Origin: Lachnospiraceae bacterium
Lineage (GTDB): Bacteria; Bacillota; Clostridia; Lachnospirales; Lachnospiraceae
Assembly: GCA_910573755.1 (NCBI GenBank)
Contig: CAJTBO010000006.1
Coordinates: 117,332 to 181,331 of the forward strand
Length of the DNA stretch: 64,000 nt
Direction: 5' to 3'
A program made the position numbers and the translations under genes. A model generated the notes under the pieces. The model was not told the origin of the DNA. It worked only from the letters and a program-made list of their open reading frames with translations, and searched no databases. This document shows, piece after piece, positions 1 through 9,271 of this stretch (the first letter of the stretch is position 1; each line of letters opens with the position of its first letter).

Positions 1-520
1 CAACCAGCACCATATTTCGGTACTGCTCATAAAGCCTGTCCCTTGCATCATACACATATTGAATATTTCTGCCGAATGCCAGATAATAGTTTCCGTTGCT
101 GCTCCTGATCTGGGAAAGCGCTTCCAGATAATGCCCCGCCTCGGTATCGCTGAGGCGCCACATCGCCCGCTCCGTCCCGATATTCTCCGCCATCAGCGCC
201 CCGTAATACATCCCGTTTTTATAGATAAGCTGCCGCTGCTCATTATACAGCGCAATGCCGTTCTCCTGATTCCCGATACTGTCCTCGATAGTTTCCGACA
301 TCTCTGTCATAACACTGTTCTCTATCGGATACCCCTCCGGCAAAGCTTCCATAGACGCCAAAAGCGCGAACTGAAACATTTTCCATTCTTCCAGTCCCCG
401 CTCTTTTTCCCTCTCCAGCATGATCTGGAAAGACGTCTGTAAAAAAATGCAGCCGAATACCGCAAACAATATTACCAGCAGACATACGATCGCGGTAAAC
501 TGTTTCCAAAATAACTTCAT
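1..520 (-). CDS. Sensor histidine kinase, N-terminal part (cut by window start)
   Basis: The reading frame starts at an ATG at 520 and runs off the left edge without a stop, so only about 173 residues are visible. It begins MKLFWKQFTAIVCLLVILF, a short basic head followed by one membrane segment (about residues 8-27), then an extracytoplasmic sensor region with motifs such as NGIALYNEQRQLIY. The ATG overlaps the stop of the response-regulator gene (ATGA), so the two are translationally coupled. No HAMP, HisKA or HATPase domain is visible because these lie outside the window; the kinase call rests on the coupling with the OmpR-type regulator and on the topology. Confidence 0.8.
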   Translation of the reverse strand, partial: MKLFWKQFTAIVCLLVILFAVFGCIFLQTSFQIMLEREKERGLEEWKMFQFALLASMEALPEGYPIENSVMTEMSETIEDSIGNQENGIALYNEQRQLIYKNGMYYGALMAENIGTERAMWRLSDTEAGHYLEALSQIRSSNGNYYLAFGRNIQYVYDARDRLYEQYRNMVLV

Positions 521-1179
521 AGCATAGTGCTCCTGAACCGGTATCCCACCTTATATACCGATTCGATCTGCTGCTCCAGCCCCGCCTTCCGGCGCAGCCT
601 CTGTACATGCAGATCCACGGTCCGGCTGTCCCCCATATAAGGGCTGTCCCAGACCTGCTCATAGATCATCTCCCGGTACAGCGCCCGGTCGGGATTTCTC
701 ATAAACAGCAGCAGAAGGTCAAACTCCTTGCAGGTCAGGTTGATATCCCTGCCGCCTTTTTTCACCGTTCTTGCGACCACATTGATCTCCAGATCCCCGA
801 TTCTGATATCCTGCTCCACCTTATGGAACCTGCGCAGCACATTTTCCACCCGCGCCAGCAGTTCTATGATCTCAAAGGGCTTTGTAATATAGTCGTCCGC
901 CCCCAGCCTTAACCCTTTTACCTTATCTATCGTCTCGCCCTTTGCCGACAAAAAGATCACCGGCATATTCAGGCTTTTCGCGTACTCCAGCAGTTCATAC
1001 CCGTTGATGCCGGGCAGCATGATATCAAACAGGCACAGATCATAACTGTTCTTTTCCAGCATATCCGCTCCCGTGTTCCCGTCATTTGCAACCTCACAGC
1101 TATAACCCGCATGCTGCAGATTGATCCTGATCAGGTTTGCAATCGCTTCCTCGTCTTCCACAATCAATATTTTATTCAA
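517..1179 (-). CDS. OmpR/PhoB-family response regulator
   Basis: A two-domain regulator of 220 aa. The receiver domain has the acidic pocket E8/D9, the phosphoacceptor D52 (LFDIMLPGING), S78 and K100 (DDYITKPFE). The C-terminal winged-helix DNA-binding domain carries the typical LTCKEFDLL and VDLHVQRLRRK motifs and ends VYKVGYRF. The start is a TTG at 1179, with AGGA about 10 bases upstream; no in-frame ATG gives the full receiver domain. It is followed directly by the kinase gene with a 4-base overlap. The target genes cannot be told from the sequence. The family usually senses envelope, antibiotic or phosphate stress. Confidence 0.93.
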   Translation of the reverse strand: MNKILIVEDEEAIANLIRINLQHAGYSCEVANDGNTGADMLEKNSYDLCLFDIMLPGINGYELLEYAKSLNMPVIFLSAKGETIDKVKGLRLGADDYITKPFEIIELLARVENVLRRFHKVEQDIRIGDLEINVVARTVKKGGRDINLTCKEFDLLLLFMRNPDRALYREMIYEQVWDSPYMGDSRTVDLHVQRLRRKAGLEQQIESVYKVGYRFRSTML

Positions 1180-1543
1180 AGGCTCATCCTGCTCTTTCCC
1201 ATTGCTGTCTGCGGACCGCTAACCCTGCAGTCCCAATGTCTCTTCCATACGTAAAATCACCGCATCATACTCTCTGCTGTATTCTATAATGCATTTGCAT
1301 CAAAGTTGTGTCATATTTTTAACAAAATGTTGCATATTTCCTTAACAAAATATTTACTGCGATCTTTTTTCTTTATCTATCCATAAGTCCGCAAATGCCA
1401 GAATATGCCGTTTTTTCTCCTGCATCCCGTTTTGCTCTTTTCAGAACGGAAAGAGCTTCGTTATGAGATTTTATAATTATATCACATACGAAGCCCATTT
1501 TCACTATATAGCATTCAATATACCAAAGCCCTGTTTTTTCCGC
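1180..1543. other. Intergenic region between response regulator and lacI-type gene
   Basis: This stretch of 364 bases holds the leader of the two-component operon (transcribed leftward) and the 3' flank of the LacI-type gene. It is AT-rich around 1300-1370, with several TTAACAAAAT-like runs that could hold promoter elements, and a short imperfect hairpin with arms at 1434-1440 and 1450-1456 (GCTCTTT/AAAGAGC). No coding potential was seen. Confidence 0.4.
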
Positions 1544-2551
1544 TCAGCGAATTCTGGCCACACTCTCTCCGGGCACCAGCTTAAACGGCACAACTCTGTG
1601 GATCGGATGCCCGCCGCGGACAAAGGCACGAAGCATGGAATCCACCCCCTGCTCTGCAAGCTGTTTCGTATCCTGCTGAATCGTTGTCAGCCGCGGCAGG
1701 GAATACTGCCCGGTGACAACACCGTCATATCCCACCACGGAAATATCCTCAGGCACCCGTTTTCCCATATCGCAGAACGCGCGGATCGCTCCGAGCGCCA
1801 TCACATCACTCAGCGCAAAGACCGCCGTCAGATCCGGCCTGCGCAGCAACAGCCGCTCGGCTGCCGCATAGGCATCCGGCATGGAATACCTGCACTGCTC
1901 GCACTGCTGTTCCAGATCAAACGGAATCTGCAGCCGCTCGCAAGCCCTCCTGCATCCCTCCAACCGACGGTAACTGATCTGCGTGCCGGATAAATTTCCG
2001 CCCAGAACACCGATATTGCGATGCCCCAGACGCGCCAGCAGATCAATCACCTGCTCGGCCGCCTGTTCATCATCCGTTGTAAAAGAGGAAAGGTTTTTAA
2101 ATCCCAGACTCTCCGCGTTGTTTGTCAACAGTACACAGGGCACAGCGATCGGCCCGAAATCCGCCTTGAACTGCTCCAGATCACCGCCCAAAAACAAAAA
2201 TCCCCGGGGCTTGCGCTCCCTGCAGAGTTTCAGCGCATATGCCACTTCATTGGCGTCCTCATCCAGATAATAAACAGCGGCATCCTGTCCCGCCTCCCGT
2301 AAGAGCGCCTGAATTTCTTCCACCAGATCGGCAAACAGCAGATTCTTCGTTCCCTTGACAATGATCGCAATACTGCCGCTCGCCTGCTGTTTTAAATGTT
2401 TTGCATTGGAGTTCGGCATAAAGCCATACTCATTCACAACAGCCATTACTTTCCTGCGCGTTTCCTCGCTGACATCCGGATGATTGTTGAGTACCCGTGA
2501 CACCGTTGCCACACCGCATCCGGAAAATCTCGCAATATCCTTGATAGTCAT
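1544..2551 (-). CDS. LacI-family transcriptional regulator
   Basis: A 335-aa regulator. The N-terminal helix-turn-helix reads MTIKDIARFSGCGVATVSRV, followed by the hinge helix and a periplasmic-binding-protein-like effector domain (SLGFKNLSSFTTDDEQAAEQ, GHRNIGVLGG, VVGYDG). I chose the ATG at 2551 because the HTH begins there and AAAAGGGG lies just upstream; a longer frame up to 2665 overlaps the permease gene and adds unrelated residues. It sits 62 bases behind the second permease gene and is probably co-transcribed, so it is the likely local repressor of the sugar cassette, acting at the paired operators at 5959-5998. The effector sugar is unknown. Confidence 0.93.
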   Translation of the reverse strand: MTIKDIARFSGCGVATVSRVLNNHPDVSEETRRKVMAVVNEYGFMPNSNAKHLKQQASGSIAIIVKGTKNLLFADLVEEIQALLREAGQDAAVYYLDEDANEVAYALKLCRERKPRGFLFLGGDLEQFKADFGPIAVPCVLLTNNAESLGFKNLSSFTTDDEQAAEQVIDLLARLGHRNIGVLGGNLSGTQISYRRLEGCRRACERLQIPFDLEQQCEQCRYSMPDAYAAAERLLLRRPDLTAVFALSDVMALGAIRAFCDMGKRVPEDISVVGYDGVVTGQYSLPRLTTIQQDTKQLAEQGVDSMLRAFVRGGHPIHRVVPFKLVPGESVARIR

Positions 2552-2613
2552 ATTAGCCCCTTTTCCTTCCGGCTTCCGGTAATGTCCGAAAAAGCCGGAA
2601 TCCGCCTTTTTCA

Positions 2614-3471
2614 TCAGCCTTTTACCGCGCCTGCCGCCACGCCTTTGATGATATGTTTCTGGCATGCAAGATAGAAGATAATAACCGGAATAATGCTCAT
2701 CAGGATAAGCGCCATCGTCGCACCCAGATCCACCGTGCCGTAGCTTCCCTTCAGATACTGGATATGAATCGGGATCGTACGGTATTCGTTGATATCAAGT
2801 ACCAGCACCGGCAGCAGATAGTCGTTCCACACCCACATGATCTCCAGAATCCCTACGGAGATCATCGTCGGCTTTAACATCGGGACAACCACCGTAAAGA
2901 AAGTCCTAACCGGCCCGCAGCCGTCGATGGATGCCGCTTCCTCGATCTCCAACGGAATCGCCTTCACGAAACCGACAAACATAAAGATCGCCAGCCCCGC
3001 TCCAAATCCCAGATAAACGATCGGAATCGTCCAGGGCGTATTCAGATGCAGCTTATCTGCCGTCTTTGACAAAGTGAACATCACCATCTGGAATGGTACG
3101 ACCATTGAAAATACACACAAAAAGTACACTGCCCGGCAGAAAGCCGAATCCACTCTGGCAATATACCACGCCGCCATGGACGTACACAGCAGGATCAGAA
3201 ACGTGGACAGTAATGTGATCACAACACTGTACATGACACTCTTTGCAAAGGGATAGTTGCCAAATGTCATCCCCTTGATAAAGTTATCGAATCCGGCGCT
3301 CATCTCTCCGGTGGGGAGCGCAAAAGTATCGGTCTTGACAAAGGTATTTTGTTTAAAAGAATTGATCACTACCGCCAGCACGGGCAGTACATAAATAATG
3401 CTGACCACAGCCAATATCACAGAAAGAAGCGTTTTTCGTCCGCCCGCTGCGGAAACTGTATTCTTTTTCAT
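2614..3471 (-). CDS. Carbohydrate ABC transporter permease, MalG-type
   Basis: A 285-aa inner-membrane permease with six predicted membrane segments. The EAA loop that contacts the ATPase is visible as EIEEAASIDGCGPVRTFFTV. The C-terminus (KHIIKGVAAGAVKG) matches the ending typical of MalG/LacG/AraQ-type subunits. The start codon overlaps the stop of the MalF-type gene by one base, so the two are translationally coupled. No ATP-binding subunit is encoded nearby; as in many Firmicutes the cassette probably uses a shared MsmK-type ATPase encoded elsewhere. Confidence 0.93.
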   Translation of the reverse strand: MKKNTVSAAGGRKTLLSVILAVVSIIYVLPVLAVVINSFKQNTFVKTDTFALPTGEMSAGFDNFIKGMTFGNYPFAKSVMYSVVITLLSTFLILLCTSMAAWYIARVDSAFCRAVYFLCVFSMVVPFQMVMFTLSKTADKLHLNTPWTIPIVYLGFGAGLAIFMFVGFVKAIPLEIEEAASIDGCGPVRTFFTVVVPMLKPTMISVGILEIMWVWNDYLLPVLVLDINEYRTIPIHIQYLKGSYGTVDLGATMALILMSIIPVIIFYLACQKHIIKGVAAGAVKG

Positions 3472-4376
3472 TACTGCTGTACCTCCTTTTTACGTGTATA
3501 GCCAAGCTGAAGCAGTCCCAGGCCTGCCACCAGAATGAAGAAGATCACCGCTTTCGCCTGTGCCACGCCCTGTGAAGTGGTATTGGAACTGTAGAACGTA
3601 TTGTAAATATTAAGCGCCAGCATCTCCGTCGTCTTGATGGTTGCTCCGCCCGGCTGGATCACGAAAGGCTGCCCTCCGGTAAGCGCCAGGTTCTGATCAA
3701 AGAGCTTGAAACCGTTTGTCAGGGAAAGGAAGATGCAGATCGTAAAGGAACTCATCACATTAGGAATCGTCACCTTAAATAATGTCTGCAGGGATGTCGC
3801 GCCGTCGATACGCGCCGCTTCCAGAATATCTCCCGGCACATTCTGCAGTCCCGCGATATAAATGATCATCATATAGCCGACCTGCTGCCAGCACATTAAG
3901 ATAATCAGGCCCCAGAAGCCGTATTTGCTCTCCAGCAGAATGGATGTCTGATAACGTCCCAGAATACCATCAAAGATCATTGACCATATGTAACCTAATA
4001 CAATGCCGCCGATCAGGTTCGGCATAAAAAATACGGTACGGAACAGATTGCTGCCTTTAATCTCCAGTGTCAGGAAATATGCCACCATAAACGCCAGCAC
4101 ATTGATAATAACCAGCGAGACAATGGCAAACATCGCCGTATACCAGAATGCATGGCGGAAAGACGCGTCCTGGAACACCTTCACGTAATTTGCAAAGCCG
4201 ATAAACTTCGCATCAGAAATCAGACGGAACTGGCACATGGACAGCCAGATTCCCTGAATGAAAGGCCAGATGAAGCCGATGGTAAAAGCGATCAGCACGG
4301 GACCCATAAATAAAAATCCCCAGCGTCTGGTGGCCTTTGTAATGGAATTACTATTGGTGTTTTTCTTATTTTTCAT
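3471..4376 (-). CDS. Carbohydrate ABC transporter permease, MalF-type
   Basis: A 301-aa membrane permease. The EAA motif reads ILEAARIDGATSLQTLFKVT; about six hydrophobic segments are visible, and the tail is basic (YTRKKEVQQ). I chose the ATG at 4376 (MKNKKNTNSN), which has GGGAG seven bases or so upstream; a longer frame to 4421 adds residues not typical of the family. It follows the binding-protein gene after a 166-base gap and is coupled to the MalG-type gene, with which it forms the channel heterodimer. Confidence 0.93.
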   Translation of the reverse strand: MKNKKNTNSNSITKATRRWGFLFMGPVLIAFTIGFIWPFIQGIWLSMCQFRLISDAKFIGFANYVKVFQDASFRHAFWYTAMFAIVSLVIINVLAFMVAYFLTLEIKGSNLFRTVFFMPNLIGGIVLGYIWSMIFDGILGRYQTSILLESKYGFWGLIILMCWQQVGYMMIIYIAGLQNVPGDILEAARIDGATSLQTLFKVTIPNVMSSFTICIFLSLTNGFKLFDQNLALTGGQPFVIQPGGATIKTTEMLALNIYNTFYSSNTTSQGVAQAKAVIFFILVAGLGLLQLGYTRKKEVQQ

Positions 4377-4542
4377 GGTATCAACTCCCGGTTTTGGTTT
4401 TAAATAGTGAGCCGCGCCCACAATGCAGGATTCGCTCTGCGAATCCGTAAATCCGAAATGGTTTCCCTTTTGACTGAAAAGCGGGGCGGATAAAGTCCGT
4501 CCCGCCGCCTGTTTTCTATACCAGTCTTATATCCTTCATTTA

Positions 4543-5925
4543 TCAGCCGTTTACGTTATTATATTCCACTGCCCAGCCGTCTACAAAAGCGGTACGTACT
4601 GTCTCCCAGTTTGCATCGGACTGATCTGCGTTATACTGATTCAGAGCGCTTACCAAAGTAGCACGATAAGAATCTACGTTAGGCTGGAAGTTGGTTGCCC
4701 AGTTCATGACATAGCATCCGTTTTCCGAATACTGGTTAGCTGCCGCAAGGAACCCGTTGGTGGACTCTGCCGCCTGCTTATAAGGCATAACGCCGAAGGT
4801 ATCCACTAACTTACGGGAAGCATCAGGATCTGTTACACACCAAACCATAAAGTCCATCGTTGCCTGCTGGTCTTCCTCGGAAGCCTTGCAGTTGATCGCC
4901 CAGCAGTTCTCTGTACCGCAGTTCAAGCCTGCCTTTTCCTCACCGGCAACGCCGCAGTAGTAGGGGATCATCGTAGCATTCGGCACATCGTCTTTCACTG
5001 CTTCGTATTCCCAGGAACCGTTTACAAAAAATGCTGCCTTCCCTGTCTTGAATTCATTTTCCGCATCATGTCCGCCGGTAGCCAGTTCCTTCGGATCTGT
5101 CAGGCTGTTGTTGATGCAGAGGTCATACAGATTTTTAAAGTTATCCATATACTTTCCGGAGATAGTTGCCGGGCACTCTGTCCAGATATCGCCTTCCTGT
5201 TCATAATAATACTCCAGATTTGCCATATGTCCTGTAAAACGCCAGGAAGAAGAATCATCCATATCAGAGGAAGAGAACGCGTCAAAGCCAAGTTCGCCTG
5301 CGCGGGAGTGGATATCTTCTGCCACTGCCTTTAAGCTGTCAAAATCCTTGATCTCGTCCATGGTATGGCCTGCCGCTTCGATCAGATCGGGATTTACGAT
5401 AATACCGTAGCACTCATAGCAGTAACCGATGGAAACCAGTTTGCCGCTCTCGTCATAGAGGTTGTAAGCGTCTGTATTCAGTTCATTGGCAATGGGTGTG
5501 CCTGTCAGATCCAGTGCATACTCAGCCCAACTCTTCACACCTTCCTGATTTCCGATAACAAACAATGTCGGGGGCGCGGATTTATCCATTTCAGACAGCA
5601 GCGTTGTGGAATATGTACCTGAAGCCGCCGTAACTACTTTCACCGGCACACCAGTCTGTTCCGTATAGGTCTTTGCGACGTCCTGTAATACTTCATCGGA
5701 TTCGGGCTTAAAATTCAGCCAGTAAACGGAGCCGGAACCGGAACCGGAACCGGAGCCCGAGTCCGAGTCACTGCTCTCTGCCCCCCCGTTTTCATCTGCC
5801 GCCGGAGCCTCTGTCCCGTCTGCTGCCGGGGTTTCCGTGTCTGCACTGTCGCCGCAGCCCGCCAACATGGACAGGGAAAGAACCGTACCAAGAGCCAGTG
5901 CTAAAAATTTGTTGTTCTTTTTCAT
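4543..5925 (-). CDS. Sugar ABC transporter substrate-binding lipoprotein
   Basis: A 460-aa exported lipoprotein. The signal peptide ends in the lipobox LSMLAGC, so Cys23 or so is lipidated. A Ser/Asp/Glu/Gly-rich linker with an alternating SG run precedes the solute-binding fold (family 1), seen in VYWLNFKPESDEVL, FFVNGSWEYEAV and TFGVMPYKQAA. AGGAGG lies just before the ATG. It is the first gene of the cassette with the two permeases and the LacI regulator. The neighbouring malQ hints at malto-oligosaccharides as substrate, but nothing in the sequence fixes this; other oligosaccharides are equally possible. Confidence 0.92.
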   Translation of the reverse strand: MKKNNKFLALALGTVLSLSMLAGCGDSADTETPAADGTEAPAADENGGAESSDSDSGSGSGSGSGSVYWLNFKPESDEVLQDVAKTYTEQTGVPVKVVTAASGTYSTTLLSEMDKSAPPTLFVIGNQEGVKSWAEYALDLTGTPIANELNTDAYNLYDESGKLVSIGYCYECYGIIVNPDLIEAAGHTMDEIKDFDSLKAVAEDIHSRAGELGFDAFSSSDMDDSSSWRFTGHMANLEYYYEQEGDIWTECPATISGKYMDNFKNLYDLCINNSLTDPKELATGGHDAENEFKTGKAAFFVNGSWEYEAVKDDVPNATMIPYYCGVAGEEKAGLNCGTENCWAINCKASEEDQQATMDFMVWCVTDPDASRKLVDTFGVMPYKQAAESTNGFLAAANQYSENGCYVMNWATNFQPNVDSYRATLVSALNQYNADQSDANWETVRTAFVDGWAVEYNNVNG

Positions 5926-5958
5926 TTTATATCCTCCTGTTTTGATAAATTTGTGTTA

Positions 5959-5998
5959 TTGAAAACGCTACCGGAATCGTTACTGGTAACGTTTCCAA
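5959..5998. promoter_or_regulatory. Paired LacI/CcpA-type operators upstream of the sugar cassette
   Basis: Two 15-bp sites lie in the 5' leader of the binding-protein gene. The right one (5984-5998) reads TTGGAAACGTTACCA on the minus strand and matches the LacI/CcpA consensus WTGNAANCGNWNNCA fully. The left one (5959-5973) reads TTGAAAACGCTACCG and misses only the last base. Their centres are 25 bases apart. They lie just downstream of the promoter at 6010-6038, a position suited to blocking transcription. The cognate regulator may be the local LacI protein, CcpA, or both. Confidence 0.75.
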
Positions 5999-6009
5999 TT
6001 CATGTATTT

Positions 6010-6038
6010 ATTGTAACCTTTTTCACAAAAATATGCAA
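6010..6038 (-). promoter_or_regulatory. Predicted sigma-A promoter of the sugar ABC cassette
   Basis: Read on the minus strand: -35 TTGCAT, 17-base spacer, -10 TACAAT. It lies about 85 bases upstream of the binding-protein start codon and immediately upstream of the two operator sites. Confidence 0.6.
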
Positions 6039-6149
6039 GAGGATTTTTCAATATACATCATTTTCAGGAATTTGTTCAAAAAACCAAATTAATTTTTAGC
6101 TATTTTGCACAATTCCCGCAGCTTAACAGCAGTATTATGGCATAAGACA

Positions 6150-6177
6150 AAACAAAGAGTCCGGCGTACCGGACTCT
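6150..6177 (-). terminator. Rho-independent terminator after malQ
   Basis: A perfect 9-bp stem (AGAGTCCGG / CCGGACTCT, arms at 6156-6164 and 6169-6177) with a 4-base loop, followed on the minus strand by TTGTTTTGT. It separates malQ from the sugar ABC cassette, so the two are separate transcripts. Confidence 0.8.
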
Positions 6178-6248
6178 AAAACCGAAGCGCGGCCGCATCA
6201 GCCGCCATATTCCCTGAACACAGGCCATGCTTATTGCATTCCTCCGTA

Positions 6249-7754
6249 TTACTCCCAGTTCATCCGCCCATACCTCAGGGCAGTTTCACGGATCTCATCC
6301 CGCAGTTTGGTGGAAAGCTGTTTTTCGGTGACGCGCCACCTCCAGTTAATTCCCACCGTGGAGGGTTTGTTGATCCGGCTGCGGTTGTCGCACCCCAGAT
6401 AATCCTGCAGCGGAATGATACAGGCCTTCGACCTGCTGCGCATGATCAGCGCGATAAACGTCCGGTAAAGTTCCTCATCCGGCGTCAGATAATCGCACAG
6501 GTAATCCCTTGCCATCTGTCTCTCCCTCCCGGTGATGGACCGGAACCACCCGGTGATCGTCTCGTTGTCGTGGGTGCCCGTGTAAGCCACACTGTTCTCA
6601 ATATAATTATGGGGCAGATAATCGTTTGCCGCGCCGGAATCCCTTGAATCAAAAGCAAACTCCAACACTTTCATACCCGGAAAACCGCTTTCCCGGACCA
6701 GTTCCCGGACAGAGTCCGTCACATAACCCAGATCCTCCGCAATCACTTCCCGCCTGCCCAGACGCTGCTCCACCCGGCGGAACAGATCGATGCCCGGGCC
6801 CTTTTCCCAGTGCCCTTCCTTTGCGGTCTCAGCGCCGTAAGGAATGGAAAAATACTCATCAAATCCCCTGAAATGATCGATCCGCACTACATCATACAGG
6901 CGAAAACAAAAGGAAAGCCTTGATATCCACCATTCATATCCGGTACTTCGATGATAGTCCCAGCGATAGAGCGGATTCCCCCAAAGCTGTCCGTCGGCAG
7001 AAAATCCGTCCGGCGGACAGCCCGCCACTGCGGTGGGAATGTTCTGCCCATCCAGCTGAAACAGTTCAGGACTCGCCCAGGTGTCCGCACTGTCCATTGC
7101 CACATAAATCGGGATATCCCCGATGATGCGTATGCCCTGCCGATTCGCGTAATCTTTCAGAGCATACCACTGCTCGAAAAACTTAAACTGCAGGTACTGG
7201 TGAAACTCGATCTCAAAATACAGCTCCCGCCTGTAGTAATCCATTGCATAGCCGTATCTAAGCCGGATATCCTCCGCCCACCCGCTCCATGCCGCACCGT
7301 CAAAGCGGGATTTCACCGCCATAAACAGAGCGTAATCTGAAAGCCACCAACGGTTTTCCTCCACAAAACGCAGATACGCCCGATTTTCCGTGACACGGCT
7401 CCGCTCATAGGCTTTGCGCAGCAGAGGATAACGGTTTTCATAAAGCTTTTGATATGCAATGTCCTGTTTTTCATTTCCCAGATCGGCAGCTTCGCACTCC
7501 TCTTTTGTCAGCACACCTTCCTCGATCAGCGCTTCCAGGCTGATAAAATAAGGATTTCCTGCAAAGGTGGAAAAAGACTGGTAGGGAGAATCGCCATAGC
7601 TTGTGGGGCCTAACGGCAGAATCTGCCAGTAAGTCTGCCCCGCCGCCTTAAGCCAGTCCACAAAATCGTAGGCGCTTTTGGAAAAGCAGCCGATGCCGTA
7701 AGCAGACGGCAGGCTGAATATCGGAAGTAAAATACCCGCAGTTCGTTTCATCAA
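6249..7754 (-). CDS. malQ: 4-alpha-glucanotransferase (amylomaltase)
   Basis: A 501-aa GH77 enzyme that transfers alpha-1,4-glucan segments between malto-oligosaccharides in the cytoplasm and releases glucose. Family signatures run in order: LPSAYGIGCFSKSAYDFVDW and LGPTSYGDSPYQSFS at the N-terminus, the nucleophile Asp in VVRIDHFRGFDEYF, the acid/base Glu in VIAEDLGYVT, and the third acidic residue in YTGTHDNETITGWF. The length is normal for the family. AAGGAAC precedes the start at 7754. It lies upstream of, but is terminated before, the sugar ABC cassette; no glycogen phosphorylase gene is present nearby. Confidence 0.96.
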   Translation of the reverse strand: MMKRTAGILLPIFSLPSAYGIGCFSKSAYDFVDWLKAAGQTYWQILPLGPTSYGDSPYQSFSTFAGNPYFISLEALIEEGVLTKEECEAADLGNEKQDIAYQKLYENRYPLLRKAYERSRVTENRAYLRFVEENRWWLSDYALFMAVKSRFDGAAWSGWAEDIRLRYGYAMDYYRRELYFEIEFHQYLQFKFFEQWYALKDYANRQGIRIIGDIPIYVAMDSADTWASPELFQLDGQNIPTAVAGCPPDGFSADGQLWGNPLYRWDYHRSTGYEWWISRLSFCFRLYDVVRIDHFRGFDEYFSIPYGAETAKEGHWEKGPGIDLFRRVEQRLGRREVIAEDLGYVTDSVRELVRESGFPGMKVLEFAFDSRDSGAANDYLPHNYIENSVAYTGTHDNETITGWFRSITGRERQMARDYLCDYLTPDEELYRTFIALIMRSRSKACIIPLQDYLGCDNRSRINKPSTVGINWRWRVTEKQLSTKLRDEIRETALRYGRMNWE

Positions 7755-7828
7755 TACAGTTCCTTCTTTCTTTCAACTGTATTTGATAATATCACGTTCC
7801 GATTTTTCTTTCAAGAGCGGTTTCCACT

Positions 7829-9019
7829 TTACAAAACCTCTTCATCGCTATTTTCCTCCTCCGCCTCATGATACGCCAGCCTGATATCCTCCTTTGTAAG
7901 ATGCCGGAATCGCTTCAGCCCCGCGCCGAGAATCCGGAAGCTGTTTACGATCGTGTCGAACACTCCCGCCTGATACATATTGACAAAAATGATCCCAATC
8001 GGTACCGCTATGATCATACCGAAAATACCCGACACCTTATAGCCGATATAAAGCAGAAAGACCGTCGGCAGCGTATGCATTCCCATGGAGTCCCCCATGA
8101 TCTTCGGCTGGATCACCTGGCGCACGATCTGGGAAACGCCCCAGATAAGCGCCAGCCCGATGGCAAGCTTATAATTTCTCCCGAACACTTCAAATACGAT
8201 CCACGGCCAGAGGATCGTCCCCGTTCCGAAAACCGGCAGAAAATCCAGCACCGCAATAAAGATCGCCAGTACCGGCGCATAGCTGATCCGAAGAATGAGC
8301 AGTCCTGCCGCCACGATCAGATAGATCCAGCATTCTATCTTAAGCTGCGCCTTCAAATAACCGCCTACCGCACTGGACAAACTCACCCGTATCATATCCC
8401 AGTATTTTTTCATGGTCTCCGGCATATAATCCTGCATGAAATTCCGCATATTGGCACGCTCCGCCGTAAACGCAAAAGCAGCCACAAGGCACATGATGAC
8501 CGCCACAAACAGATTAGGCAGCTGCTTTGCCATACTTCCGAGCCACGACATGGAAGGCGTGCCGAGCCCGGCTACCCACTCTCCCAAAGAATTCTCCACA
8601 TTCTCAAAAAAATAAGCCCAGCTCTCCTGCACATCCTTCGGCAGAGAAGCGAACAGCCGCGAAAAACTACGGCTGATCTCGTCGATCTGAAGCTGCAGGC
8701 CCTCCCAGATATCCGGCAGATCATGCATCAGCCCCTGTATCTGATCGATCAGAAACGCCGCTACGCCGTATCCGATCAGAACGATCAACGCGATCACCGC
8801 AATGATCACGCATGCCGTTCCCGCCTTTCGCCTGATCTTCAACTTCTCTTCCAGAAACTTCACCATAGGGCTTGCCAGCAGCGCAATGATCCACGCCACC
8901 ACGAAGGGCATGAAAAATGACAATACTCTGGGCAGCACTATGATCAGTAAAACCAGTCCGATCAGCGCCAGTATAATATTGGTGAGTGCCTTGCAATAAG
9001 CTTTTGTTTCCTGTTTCAT
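7829..9019 (-). CDS. AI-2E family transporter / YtvI-like membrane protein
   Basis: A 396-aa polytopic membrane protein of the AI-2E transporter (UPF0118) family. About seven to eight hydrophobic segments are visible, including the N-terminal pair (NIILALIGLVLLIIVLPRVL) and the conserved C-terminal block with QPKIMGDSMGMHTLPTVFLL. Firmicute members include YtvI, a sporulation integral membrane protein; others are proposed transporters or antiporters. The C-terminal tail is acidic (EAEEENSDEEVL). It is transcribed leftward with no close partner; the role here is not known. Confidence 0.88.
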   Translation of the reverse strand: MKQETKAYCKALTNIILALIGLVLLIIVLPRVLSFFMPFVVAWIIALLASPMVKFLEEKLKIRRKAGTACVIIAVIALIVLIGYGVAAFLIDQIQGLMHDLPDIWEGLQLQIDEISRSFSRLFASLPKDVQESWAYFFENVENSLGEWVAGLGTPSMSWLGSMAKQLPNLFVAVIMCLVAAFAFTAERANMRNFMQDYMPETMKKYWDMIRVSLSSAVGGYLKAQLKIECWIYLIVAAGLLILRISYAPVLAIFIAVLDFLPVFGTGTILWPWIVFEVFGRNYKLAIGLALIWGVSQIVRQVIQPKIMGDSMGMHTLPTVFLLYIGYKVSGIFGMIIAVPIGIIFVNMYQAGVFDTIVNSFRILGAGLKRFRHLTKEDIRLAYHEAEEENSDEEVL

Positions 9020-9271
9020 CCTGTGCTCTCCTGTTTTCCTCCGGCTCTTCTATCTTTCATGATCTCCGCCTTCCGGCATATTTCCCGCCGCCTTTTTAAA
9101 CCGTCAGCTATTCCGTATCGTGCCGCCCGTTCAGACCGACAGCTATTCCGTAACATGCTCTCTTTTACCGCTTTCGGAATCTCCGGATCTGCTGTGCCGT
9201 GCGCTCTCCTGCCGTTTCCGGAATCATCAGATTTTCCGTACAATACCGCCCTGCACCTACCTCTTCAGCCG

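Noticed and set aside
7868..8920. 350-codon open frame on the plus strand
   Set aside because: It is antisense to the AI-2E transporter gene, rich in His, Arg and Gln as expected from a shadow frame, and has no start signal.
9020..9271. Repeat array between the AI-2E gene and ysxC
   Set aside because: AGCTATTCCGTA occurs twice and other short similar pieces are present, but units are irregular and no structure could be defined.
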